Source: Niallia circulans (GTDB taxonomy: Bacteria > Bacillota > Bacilli > Bacillales > Cytobacillaceae). Taken from it: a stretch of 64,000 nucleotides of DNA. How positions within the stretch are numbered: the stretch's first letter is position 1; every line of letters starts with the position of its first letter. A program made the position numbers and the translations under genes. Under the pieces are notes generated by a model that worked only from the letters and a program-made list of their open reading frames with translations, had not been told where the DNA came from and did no database searches. Below are positions 33,297 to 40,932 of the stretch, piece by piece. Where the stretch lies: positions 1,116,001 through 1,180,000 of the forward strand of contig NZ_RIBP01000001.1 in assembly GCF_007273535.1 (NCBI RefSeq), given 5' to 3'.

Positions 33297-34183
33297 CATA
33301 CTTCCTCCCTGCTTGAAATTTTTTTAAGGATTTCCAACAACGCCTCATATTGCAGCTTATATGCCTCAGCACCCGTAAGCGCTTTATTATTTTCGATAAA
33401 GTGAAGCGATTCTTCCAGCTCCAAGTCCTTTAACGACTCGAATAATACAAGATGCGGCTCAAGTGTCAAAAAGCCTTTATAGCCATTGTCAATTGCTAGT
33501 GCAAGAATCTCAGGAATCCTCCCTTGACCCGTGCCACACACTACATTCTGTCCAGTAGCTGAAACTGCATCCTTAATATGAATATAGCTGATCTCATCCT
33601 GCAGAAGATCATAGCATTGTTTTGGCTCCTCCCCACACTGAATAAAGTTAGCAAAATCAAATATCGCTTTAAAAGAAGGAGACCCAACCTCATGTAATAT
33701 CTCTTTACAACGAATACCAATATCTCCATAAATATCCTTTTCATTTTCATGCAGCAAAATTACCTCATATTTATTGGCAATCTCGGCAAATTCCTTTAAT
33801 TTACTTATAACAGTATCTCGATAGAAATCTGCTTCTTCCCCTTTCGGTATATAAAAGCTGAAAATACGGATATAATTGCAATCAAGTAAGCTGCAAATCT
33901 GGCATAATGTGTGCAGCATTTGCTTTTGCTCATCAAAGCCGCTTTCATCATCAATAAGAATTTTCCCGATTGGCGAGCCAATCGAAGAAACACCAATCCC
34001 AGCCTTTTGCAAACGTGGTAAAACAGCTTCCCTTATTTCCTCTACCGAAAAGTCACCAATATTTCTGCCGTCAATTCCGCGCAATGATATGTATTGCATG
34101 CCGAGCTGCTTCACAACCTCAAGCTGTGTGTCAAAATCAGCTGAAATCTCATCTGAAAATCCTGAAATCAATAGTTCATTCAT
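33296..34183 (-). CDS. Sugar-phosphate isomerase/epimerase-like TIM-barrel protein
   Basis: A 295-residue xylose-isomerase-like barrel with N-terminal GFSDEISADFDTQLEVVKQ and YISLRGIDGRNIGD. Later metal-site blocks are VILLHENEKDIYGD, AIFDFANFIQCGE, YIHIKDAV and FLTLEPHL. It differs from the barrel at 30252 and is more like inosose dehydratase/IolE-type proteins in its opening. It is the first enzyme gene of the unit, 14 bp after the AraC gene. The stop overlaps the following Gfo/Idh start. Confidence 0.83.
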   Translation of the reverse strand: MNELLISGFSDEISADFDTQLEVVKQLGMQYISLRGIDGRNIGDFSVEEIREAVLPRLQKAGIGVSSIGSPIGKILIDDESGFDEQKQMLHTLCQICSLLDCNYIRIFSFYIPKGEEADFYRDTVISKLKEFAEIANKYEVILLHENEKDIYGDIGIRCKEILHEVGSPSFKAIFDFANFIQCGEEPKQCYDLLQDEISYIHIKDAVSATGQNVVCGTGQGRIPEILALAIDNGYKGFLTLEPHLVLFESLKDLELEESLHFIENNKALTGAEAYKLQYEALLEILKKISSREEV

Positions 34184-34197
34184 ATTCGTGCATCCTC

Positions 34198-35046
34198 CTA
34201 AAGATTTTTTTTCAGTTTAAGTGTTCGATACTTCTTTGCCGTATTTCCTACCTTCTCCTTGAAATACCTGCTGAAATGGGAGATGTTTTCAAAGCCTGAT
34301 TTGTGTGCGATTTCGGATAATGTAAGATGTGGCTCGACCTCCAGTAAATATTTAGCATTGTTAAGACGACACCCCATCAAGTACTCCATTACAGTAAAAC
34401 CAGTGATTTCCTTAAAAACATGTGATATATAATACTTACTTAGATTGCGTTCCTTAGCTAATCTGTCCAAACTGATTTTTTCTGTAAAATGATCATCAAT
34501 CCAAGCTGCTATCATTTCTGCATGAATTTCCTTGTCTGATCTTTTTACTGGGTTCATTTGCAAATCATTATGACTCAGTTTATAAATTTCTACTAGAAGC
34601 TGAACAAGCTCCAGCTTCACTTGTGCCTCTTGAATGTCTGCTTGACCAAACCCAGGTTTATCATTGCTTGCAAATAGACTGCAAATTTTGCTCATTTTCT
34701 CTTCGACGAGCTTTGCAGAACGATCGTAATTTGTTCTTAGGAGACAGTTGTTCAGTTTTCGAAAGGGAGCAAGCAAAATCTCCATGCCAAGGGCTTGCAA
34801 AATTTCTTGTAAATAAGCTGGTGAAAAGTGGACGACACTTCTAACATAAGGAGTATTTAAGGATGGATTCGGTTTATGCAGGGTCAATCCGTCCATCAGT
34901 AAAATGTCTCCAGGCTGAAGTTCATAAATCCGGTTATTTATGAGATATTTGCAGTCTCCAGAGTGAAAAAAATAAATTTCGTATTCGCGATGTGAATGAA
35001 ATTCAAAGCCTGCCGGCTCCATTCCTCGCATCCTGTAATTTGCCAA
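34198..35046 (-). CDS. AraC-family regulator with N-terminal cupin
   Basis: About 282 residues. The cupin part has FEFHSHREYEIYFFHSG, INNRIYELQPGDILL and LTLHKPNP. The C-terminal double helix-turn-helix includes ISLDRLAKERNLSKYYISHVF and LSEIAHKSGFENISHFSRYF (quoted in part). The start is uncertain: TTG 35046 has GGAG nine bases upstream; an ATG at 35094 opens a longer frame but has no ribosome site and would lie on a cre-like sequence. It is the first gene of the Gfo/TIM-barrel unit and probably activates it in response to a sugar. Confidence 0.85.
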   Translation of the reverse strand: MANYRMRGMEPAGFEFHSHREYEIYFFHSGDCKYLINNRIYELQPGDILLMDGLTLHKPNPSLNTPYVRSVVHFSPAYLQEILQALGMEILLAPFRKLNNCLLRTNYDRSAKLVEEKMSKICSLFASNDKPGFGQADIQEAQVKLELVQLLVEIYKLSHNDLQMNPVKRSDKEIHAEMIAAWIDDHFTEKISLDRLAKERNLSKYYISHVFKEITGFTVMEYLMGCRLNNAKYLLEVEPHLTLSEIAHKSGFENISHFSRYFKEKVGNTAKKYRTLKLKKNL

Positions 35047-35079
35047 TAACCATTGCTCCAGTAAAAACCACCTCTTTAA

Positions 35080-35093
35080 GGTAAGCGTTATCA
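35080..35093. promoter_or_regulatory. cre-like site, one mismatch
   Basis: GGTAAGCGTTATCA differs from TGWAANCGNTNWCA only at the first base. It lies 34 bp upstream of the preferred AraC start and suggests CcpA control of the Gfo/TIM-barrel unit. Confidence 0.6.
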
Positions 35094-35234
35094 TTTTTTA
35101 TTAAAAAATAAGTATCTGCTTCTATTGTATTGCTTTCTGAAGCATAATACATTCGCCAAAACTGCTGAGTTTTGCTGTTTTTTTTACTGATATTGCTTTT
35201 TAGAAAGCAATTTCAGCAAAAATTATTGAATCGC

Positions 35235-35263
35235 ACTTTCTAGTAATTATCTTACTAGAAAGT
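35235..35263 (-). terminator. Perfect hairpin over the uxaC stop codon
   Basis: ACTTTCTAGTAA-ttatc-TTACTAGAAAGT: a perfect 12-bp stem that includes the uxaC stop. The T tract after it is weak and displaced, so it may act as a terminator or as a 3'-end stabiliser. Confidence 0.55.
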
Positions 35264-36653
35264 AGCGTTCTGCATTATGGAAGCCAATGTTTTGAATTAT
35301 TTCCTCCAGCAGCTCGGAATCATGCGGGATCAATCCGTTTTCCGCCCAATTGCCGATAATATTACAAACAATCCTGCGGAAATAATCATGACGCGCATAT
35401 GATAAGAAACTCCTTGAGTCTGTCAGCATCCCAATAAAATGACTCAACATCCCAACATTTGCCAAGTCCTTCATTTGCCTTTCCATGCCATCGATATGGT
35501 CATTGAACCACCAGCCTGAGCCAAATTGAATCTTTCCTGCTACACCTTTTTCTGAATAGTTTCCAACCATGCCAGCTAGTACTGCATTGTCTTTCGGATT
35601 AAGATTGTATAAAACCGTTCTCGGCAAGGCATCCTCCTGGTCAAGTGTATCAAGGAACGCAGCCAGTCCATGAGCATGATTCTCCTCTCCAACTGAATCA
35701 AAACCGGTATCTGTTCCAATAAGTTTTTTCATTTTTGTGTTAGTGTTGCGCAGTGCACCTATATGTAATTGCATGACCCATTGTTTTTGTGCATACATTT
35801 TGCCAAGCTCTTTCAACAAAAACGAACGATAGCATATTAGTTCATCTTCAGATAGCTGGATTCCCTTTAAACCTTTATCAAAGATGAAGTCTATTTCTTC
35901 CTTTGTTGTGGATACATAATCCATTTTAGGGATATCATGATCTGATGCACGTCCCCCGTTTTCATGAAAGTAAGCAACTCTGTCTTTAAGTGCAGCCACT
36001 AAGCCGTCTATATTATCAATCTGCATACCAGATACGGCTGCTAATTTCTCTATCCATTCACTGAATGTCGGTCTTTCAATAAAAAGTGCTCCATCAGGCC
36101 GGAAGGTAGGAGCGATGATTGTCTTAAAGCTGTCATCTTTCGTTAATAATTGATGGTATTGTAATGAAGAAACAGGGTCATCTGTTGTTCCGATGAATGT
36201 AACATTTGATTTTGCTATTAATGCCCTTGCCGTATATTGTGCTGTCTGAAGCATTTCATTGCATTGCTCATAAATTTCTTGTGCTGTTTTTGGACTAAGC
36301 AGTTTATCAATTCCGAAGTACATTTTCAGCTCCATATGTGTCCAGTGATACAAAGGATTTCCAATCAAATACGGCACGGTTTCAGCCCAAGCCATAAATT
36401 TCTCCCAATCACTGGCATCTCCGGTTATATACCGTTCATCAACACCGTGTATACGCATCACTCGCCATTTATAATGGTCTCCACCAAGCCATAACGCTGT
36501 CAAATTTTCGTATGTTTTATTCTCCCAAACTTCTTGCGGATCTAAATGACAATGAAAATCAAAGATTGGTAAACTACTAGCAGCATTTTCATAAAGCTGT
36601 TTTGCCGTATTGCTATCCAGCAAGAAATCAACATCAAGAAACTTTTTTTTCAT
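35247..36653 (-). CDS. uxaC: Uronate isomerase UxaC
   Basis: A 468-residue amidohydrolase-fold enzyme that converts D-glucuronate to D-fructuronate and D-galacturonate to D-tagaturonate. The family blocks are FDFHCHLDPQEVWENK near the N-terminus (metal-binding HCH), LWLGGDHYKWRVMR, QLHIGALRNTN and GMLTDSRSFLSYARHDYFRR. I use ATG 36653, preceded by a GGAAGAGGG site; a longer frame to 36701 would run into the cre-like site. It is the entry step for galacturonate released by the pectin locus. A ROK-type operator and a cre-like site are upstream, and the ROK gene is divergent. Confidence 0.95.
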   Translation of the reverse strand: MKKKFLDVDFLLDSNTAKQLYENAASSLPIFDFHCHLDPQEVWENKTYENLTALWLGGDHYKWRVMRIHGVDERYITGDASDWEKFMAWAETVPYLIGNPLYHWTHMELKMYFGIDKLLSPKTAQEIYEQCNEMLQTAQYTARALIAKSNVTFIGTTDDPVSSLQYHQLLTKDDSFKTIIAPTFRPDGALFIERPTFSEWIEKLAAVSGMQIDNIDGLVAALKDRVAYFHENGGRASDHDIPKMDYVSTTKEEIDFIFDKGLKGIQLSEDELICYRSFLLKELGKMYAQKQWVMQLHIGALRNTNTKMKKLIGTDTGFDSVGEENHAHGLAAFLDTLDQEDALPRTVLYNLNPKDNAVLAGMVGNYSEKGVAGKIQFGSGWWFNDHIDGMERQMKDLANVGMLSHFIGMLTDSRSFLSYARHDYFRRIVCNIIGNWAENGLIPHDSELLEEIIQNIGFHNAERYFLVR

Positions 36654-36692
36654 GTGCTTCCCTCTTCCTTTCCGTTGTTTTTTAAAAACAAT

Positions 36693-36706
36693 TGTAAGCA
36701 TTTACA
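36693..36706. promoter_or_regulatory. cre-like site upstream of uxaC, one mismatch
   Basis: TGTAAGCATTTACA differs from the cre consensus only at the central G (A here). It lies 40 bp before the uxaC start. Confidence 0.6.
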
Positions 36707-36718
36707 TTTTACTTTATA

Positions 36719-36743
36719 TTAATTTGTTCACTAAACTAATTAA
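36719..36743. promoter_or_regulatory. ROK-type operator, copy B
   Basis: A 25-bp palindrome, TTAATTTGTTCAC then TAAACTAATTAA, 66 bp upstream of uxaC and in the uxaC/ROK divergent region. It is the most symmetric of the three copies. Confidence 0.78.
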
Positions 36744-36888
36744 TTACACCCATAATGTAACATGTTTATATTTGTTCGTCAATGACGATAACACAATTAA
36801 CACTCGTTTAATTAAGTTAAATGTTGCTGGTATAATACGGGTAGTCTAATATTAAATATATCAATATATAAAAACACTGGAGGATTAC

Positions 36889-38058
36889 ATGATTACTGGT
36901 GATGCAGCATACATAAAGAAACTCAATCGCTCCTCAATAATACGAAATATCATTAAAGAAGGAATGATATCACGAGCTGATTTATCTAAGGTTACAGACT
37001 TAACAAGAGCGACAATTTCTGTTCAGGTGGCGGATCTTCTTGCTGAAGGTTTAATTGTCGAAACACAGCTTGAGCATAATTCAGTTGGCCGAAAACCGAT
37101 AATGCTGTCCTTGAACGGTCATGCTGGATACGCTCTTGGCATTGATCTCGACAGCGGAAAGATCTCTTTCATTCTGTCAGACCTTCTCGGACAGCCCGTT
37201 TCCACTAAATCTGTTAAATTGCAGACAAATGATTATGCTAAGATTTTACCTATCCTTATTGAAGAGATAAAGGCGTTCCTTAAGAGTACGCCTGAAAGCG
37301 AATATGGAATTGTCGGCATTGTCATCGCAATTCACGGGTTAGTGTCAAAGGATGAGAATATCCATTTTGTTCCTCGTTTGGACTGGAGCAACATCCATTT
37401 GAAGGCAGATTTGGAGAAGGAAATAAACATTCCCATTTATATAGAGAACAATGCTAATCTTTGTTCCTTTGCAGAACGTGTCTATCAGCACCATGAGACA
37501 GATTATTTATTATGCACCACTCTTTACTCTGGTATTGGTATCGGCATGATGATGAATGATGCGTTTTTCCGAGGCCATGATGGTTTTGCCGGGGAAGCAG
37601 GCCATATGATTATTGTTCCTGGCGGTAAGCCTTGTAATTGTGGAAACAAAGGCTGTTGGGAAAAATATGCATCTGAAGCAAGTATATTTGACCATTTATC
37701 TTCAGCAAGGAAGATTGAAAACCTGACCTATGATCAAATTCAAGCTTGGATTGAAAATGGTGATCAAGAGGTAATAGACTTAATGGAACAGCTTATTTAT
37801 TATCTTTCCATCGGACTGAATAATTTAATTAACATGTACAATCCTGATACACTTGTGCTGGAAAGTGATTTGCTGCGAATTTATCCTGATTCGTTAAAAA
37901 AAATCCAAGCTAACCTTTCGTCTTCCACAAGTCATTATCAAGGGTTATTAATTTCTCCACTTGGGAAAGGTGCTGTCGTTTTAGGAGCGTGTGCGTTAGC
38001 AATCAAAAATTTTTTGGATGTACCTATGCTTAATTTTACGCTTGAAAACGATGCTTAA
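36889..38058 (+). CDS. ROK-family transcriptional repressor (NagC/XylR type)
   Basis: A 389-residue ROK regulator. An N-terminal winged helix-turn-helix (IKEGMISRADLSKVTDLT, RATISVQVADLLAEGLIVE) is fused to a sugar-kinase-like domain with LGIDLDSGKISF and the ROK zinc motif CNCGNKGCWEKYAS. This type releases DNA when it binds a sugar or uronate. ATG 36889 has TGGAGG seven bases upstream, and TATAAT at 36831-36836 is a likely -10. It is divergent from uxaC. Three similar palindromes at the LarA homologue, uxaC and GPH transporter promoters are its probable targets; the ligand is likely a uronate or aldonate. Confidence 0.92.
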   Translation: MITGDAAYIKKLNRSSIIRNIIKEGMISRADLSKVTDLTRATISVQVADLLAEGLIVETQLEHNSVGRKPIMLSLNGHAGYALGIDLDSGKISFILSDLLGQPVSTKSVKLQTNDYAKILPILIEEIKAFLKSTPESEYGIVGIVIAIHGLVSKDENIHFVPRLDWSNIHLKADLEKEINIPIYIENNANLCSFAERVYQHHETDYLLCTTLYSGIGIGMMMNDAFFRGHDGFAGEAGHMIIVPGGKPCNCGNKGCWEKYASEASIFDHLSSARKIENLTYDQIQAWIENGDQEVIDLMEQLIYYLSIGLNNLINMYNPDTLVLESDLLRIYPDSLKKIQANLSSSTSHYQGLLISPLGKGAVVLGACALAIKNFLDVPMLNFTLENDA

Positions 38059-38061
38059 GAT

Positions 38062-38103
38062 AAAAACGAAGCTCCTACTGTGTATAGGGGCTTCGTTTTT
38101 TTA
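38062..38103 (+). terminator. Intrinsic terminator of the ROK gene
   Basis: AAAAACGAAGCTCCTA, a loop, then TAGGGGCTTCGTTTTTTT form a stem with one mismatch and a good T tract just after the stop. Confidence 0.92.
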
Positions 38104-38124
38104 AAAATTAAATAATAATAAAAT

Positions 38125-38345
38125 AGGCTGGGACAAAACAAAAGATTACCTTTCTAAACACGAATAATAAACTTACATCTGAATTTGAAAAATGAAGCTT
38201 GTGACTAAATAGAATATAGATTTAAAATTAGTTCGTTTCATTTCGCGCTCGTCCTCGCCTGCGGGGTCTCATCCTTTCCTCTATTTCCCGCAGGAGTCGA
38301 GTTGCCTCCGCTCCATTCCACTCAGATTTCTAATTATTGTATTAA
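38125..38345. repeat. Probable dispersed intergenic repeat of Bacillaceae
   Basis: This is non-coding and locally GC-rich in an AT-rich gap. It begins with AGGCTGGGACAAAACAAAA and contains TCGCGCTCGTCCTCGCCTGC and CCCGCAGGAGTCGAGTTGCC followed by TCCGCTCCATTCCA. I recognise this kind of sequence (CCGCAGGAGTCGAGTxxCCTCCGCTCCA) as a multi-copy intergenic element in Bacillus relatives. No ORF or terminal transposon features are visible. Copy number cannot be seen in this window. Confidence 0.55.
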
Positions 38346-38433
38346 AACTAAAAACCGAACTATCTAATCAGTAGTTGATTAGTAGTTCAATTTTTACGTT
38401 GCTTCACATACTTATGTTCCAGCCTCTTCCAGT

Positions 38434-39837
38434 TTATTTGCCAGAATTTCTTCTATCAGCAAGATCTTGTGCAAGCTGCAGGGTTTTCTTTTTACTGAGC
38501 GGGTACAAGAACACTAGCAGCAAGAATACTAAAAATAATGTGCCTGCCGTCAAAAGGGTTGCAAGTGTATGAATGCCCTGAAGAGTGCTTTCTGATTGCA
38601 CATCCATAGATGCATTATAACCGACTGCAGCAAGGGCTGTACCGCCTAATCCCCCGGCAACTGCTTGCCCTACCTTTCGCGCAAATGAATAGATAGAGTA
38701 AATCGTACCGTCTTCCTTCATGCCTGTTATAAATTCATGATAATCAATGACATCTGTGACAAATGCCCAAACGACAATACCAAAAAAAGAGAATCCAAAC
38801 ATTCCAACAGCAGATATCGCAAGGAATTGAATAGCACTAATGTCTGCTAAGAAATAGAGTAGTAGATAATCAATGACGGAAAGCAGTAAACCAGCGGCCG
38901 CCACCTCTTTTTTTCCAAAACGTGCGACGAGCGGTTTTGCGATCAATATCGCAATAAACATGGCTGCTGTCGCAATCAGTCCGGAAATACTTAATGCTTT
39001 AGCATTGTCAAAATAGTTCTTGAACAAATACACATCGACTGCTCCCTTTAACATGGAGCTCATAATAAATACTAAGGAAGCAGACAGAATGATAAGCAGC
39101 GGCTTATTTTTCGCAACCCCTTTTAAAGTAAGCTTAAGAGAGGTTTTACTCCCCTTTCTCGTTTCCGTTATCCTTTCGGTAGACATCCTATAGCATGCCA
39201 TATAACAAGCAAGGGAGAGGATAGCAAAAATTATTGCTGCTAAGAAAAAACGGTTTGGATCTGCTTTATTGTCGACAAATATGATAAGCGGACCTACCAC
39301 GTTAACAATTAATCCTGCTAATGTCGCTCCCATAGTCCGGAAACTAGACAGAGAAGTACGCTCAACAGGATCACTTGTGATGACAGAAGCCATTGATCCG
39401 TATGGAATGTTCACTGTGCTATAAAGTGTTCCCCACAAAATATATGTCACAAAGGCATATGCTTCATAAAATCCTGTTGACATGCCAGGGATATGTATAA
39501 ACATCAACACACCCGAAAAGACGAGAGGAAATGACATTCTGAAAATCCATGGTTTAAACTTGCCGTGTTTGCTTGGCTTTCTCGTATCGATAAAACGGCC
39601 CCATGTTACATCAGCCACTGCATCCCAAAGGCGGGCAATCAGAAAAACCGTTCCTACCATTGCAGGGCTAAGACCAAATACATCTGTGTAATACACCATA
39701 AGAAATGAACCTACTAAAATAAAAAAGAAATCATTGCCGAAATCACCAAACAAATAGCCTAACTGATCTTTCATTCCAAATTTTTGTACTTTCCTGTCTA
39801 CATCCGGTATTTCTAGCTCTCTATTAGTTTGAGCCAT
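38434..39837 (-). CDS. GPH-family sugar/hexuronide:cation symporter (MFS)
   Basis: A 467-residue transporter with twelve predicted helices, of the glycoside-pentoside-hexuronide family. Marks are FGDFGNDFFFILVGSFLMVYYTD near the N-terminus (quoted from FGDFGNDF and YYTDVFGL), RPWxDAVADxxWGRFID-like RLWDAVADVTWGRFID, the KHGKFKPW loop and late FARKVGQAVAGG. ATG 39837 has GGAGGG six bases upstream. A ROK-type operator lies 210 bp upstream together with two cre-like sites. It most likely imports a uronate or short uronide for UxaC. It is a single gene. Confidence 0.92.
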   Translation of the reverse strand: MAQTNRELEIPDVDRKVQKFGMKDQLGYLFGDFGNDFFFILVGSFLMVYYTDVFGLSPAMVGTVFLIARLWDAVADVTWGRFIDTRKPSKHGKFKPWIFRMSFPLVFSGVLMFIHIPGMSTGFYEAYAFVTYILWGTLYSTVNIPYGSMASVITSDPVERTSLSSFRTMGATLAGLIVNVVGPLIIFVDNKADPNRFFLAAIIFAILSLACYMACYRMSTERITETRKGSKTSLKLTLKGVAKNKPLLIILSASLVFIMSSMLKGAVDVYLFKNYFDNAKALSISGLIATAAMFIAILIAKPLVARFGKKEVAAAGLLLSVIDYLLLYFLADISAIQFLAISAVGMFGFSFFGIVVWAFVTDVIDYHEFITGMKEDGTIYSIYSFARKVGQAVAGGLGGTALAAVGYNASMDVQSESTLQGIHTLATLLTAGTLFLVFLLLVFLYPLSKKKTLQLAQDLADRRNSGK

Positions 39838-39986
39838 CAGTATCCCTCCATACAGAATTGTAATTTGTGACGGAAATTTCAAATAAATCAGTTTGTGCTT
39901 ATGCCATTGTCTCAAGAGGTATTAAAGTCTAGCATGCAGAACATCCTCACAATCGAAAACCGGCTCCTCCCCTCTACCTAAAGAAT

Positions 39987-40000
39987 TGTAAACCCTTACA
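39987..40000. promoter_or_regulatory. cre-like site, one mismatch
   Basis: TGTAAACCCTTACA matches the cre consensus except for C in place of the central G. It is 150 bp upstream of the GPH transporter start. Confidence 0.5.
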
Positions 40001-40046
40001 TTTTTTAAAAAATGCACTAACCAAAATCAATTGTTATTAAACATAA

Positions 40047-40071
40047 TTAATTTGTTTAATGAACTAATTAA
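40047..40071. promoter_or_regulatory. ROK-type operator, copy C
   Basis: A 25-bp palindrome, TTAATTTGTTTAA then TGAACTAATTAA, upstream of the GPH transporter gene. Outer arms are identical to copy B at uxaC. Confidence 0.76.
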
Positions 40072-40121
40072 TTGGTCGTTATTAGATTAACACCCTCTTA
40101 CTCGTTCGTCAAACACTTTTT

Positions 40122-40135
40122 TGAAAGCGTTATTA
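40122..40135. promoter_or_regulatory. cre-like site, one mismatch
   Basis: TGAAAGCGTTATTA fits the cre consensus except for T at the next-to-last position. It lies about 285 bp upstream of the GPH transporter, so its function is uncertain. Confidence 0.4.
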
Positions 40136-40159
40136 TTTTTAGGACAGGATATAAATAAT

Positions 40160-40186
40160 GCGATGTCTTCATTAAAGAAGCATCGC
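40160..40186 (-). terminator. Terminator of the siderophore operon
   Basis: GCGATG-t-CTTC, loop ATTAAA, GAAG-CATCGC: a stem with one bulge just after the esterase stop on the minus strand, followed by ATTATTTAT. Confidence 0.65.
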
Positions 40187-40188
40187 AA

Positions 40189-40923
40189 TCATTGCCTGTA
40201 TAGCCAGCGTACAGCTTCGAAAAATTGTTCGATAAAGAATTCACGATGGTGATTAGCAAGGAGCCGCATTTCAAAATGCAGGCTGTCCTGTAAGAACCCC
40301 TTTTGTTTAAAGATGTCATTAGCGTTTTTTACAGCTTGAACCATGTTATTTTGAATATTCGTTTTTCCTTTTCCTTCTTCACTGCCAACATATAAATACA
40401 GCTTCTTCCCCTCAATTTTGCAGTCTTGTGTTTCCATGTATTTAAGTATGTCTGGAAACCATAAGGATGGGGAAATTAAACCGTATCTTCCTATTTTGTT
40501 ACCTGTTGTAAACAGTGCAAACAGTGTGATTAGGCCACCTAGAGAGGCGCCAAGCATACCTGTTTCCTTCATATCCGGAATTGTGCGGTAGTTGCTATCC
40601 ATATATGCTTTAATAGAATTCTTCCATTCTTGCAAATATCGATTTCCTTCTCCCTTAAAAGCTGGAAAACCTGATGTTAAGCTCTCTGCAGGCCACGGAG
40701 TATACTCATGAAGTCTATCAATCGGTTCCATACCAATAAAAATCACTTCTTTCATTTCTTGGCGGAAATAGCTTTCTTTTAATCTTTCGAGATTATGGGA
40801 AAATAAATAGTGGCCATCATGCACATACACTGCTGGATAACGATGATCTGTTTGATGGTAGCTGGGAGGCAAATAAATATACAGCTTCCTGCCACCAACG
40901 GTTCTTTCAATAATCTCTTCCAT
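40189..40923 (-). CDS. Siderophore esterase-like alpha/beta hydrolase (esterase D/BesA family)
   Basis: A 244-residue hydrolase. The front has LYIYLPPSYHQTDHRYPAVYVHDG (quoted as LYIYLPPSY and YPAVYVHDGHYL), the nucleophile motif is GASLGG (Ser near 127) and the histidine is near the end in ANHHREFF. No signal peptide is present. The fold matches ferric-enterobactin/bacillibactin esterases that open trilactone siderophores in the cytosol to free iron. It is the last gene of the operon, 9 bp after a FecCD permease. A second, different esterase is encoded at 45804-46619. Confidence 0.82.
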   Translation of the reverse strand: MEEIIERTVGGRKLYIYLPPSYHQTDHRYPAVYVHDGHYLFSHNLERLKESYFRQEMKEVIFIGMEPIDRLHEYTPWPAESLTSGFPAFKGEGNRYLQEWKNSIKAYMDSNYRTIPDMKETGMLGASLGGLITLFALFTTGNKIGRYGLISPSLWFPDILKYMETQDCKIEGKKLYLYVGSEEGKGKTNIQNNMVQAVKNANDIFKQKGFLQDSLHFEMRLLANHHREFFIEQFFEAVRWLYRQ

Positions 40924-40932
40924 TTTTGCCTC

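Larger units (their letters stand above)
39838..40188. other. Upstream region of the GPH transporter
   Basis: A 351-bp gap with no gene. It holds ROK operator copy C, cre-like sites at 39987 and 40122, and the terminator of the siderophore operon at 40160. Confidence 0.7.

Noticed and set aside
36800..36825. Fourth ROK operator for autoregulation
   Set aside because: GTTTAATTAAGTTAA resembles half of the site, but the symmetric arm is missing.
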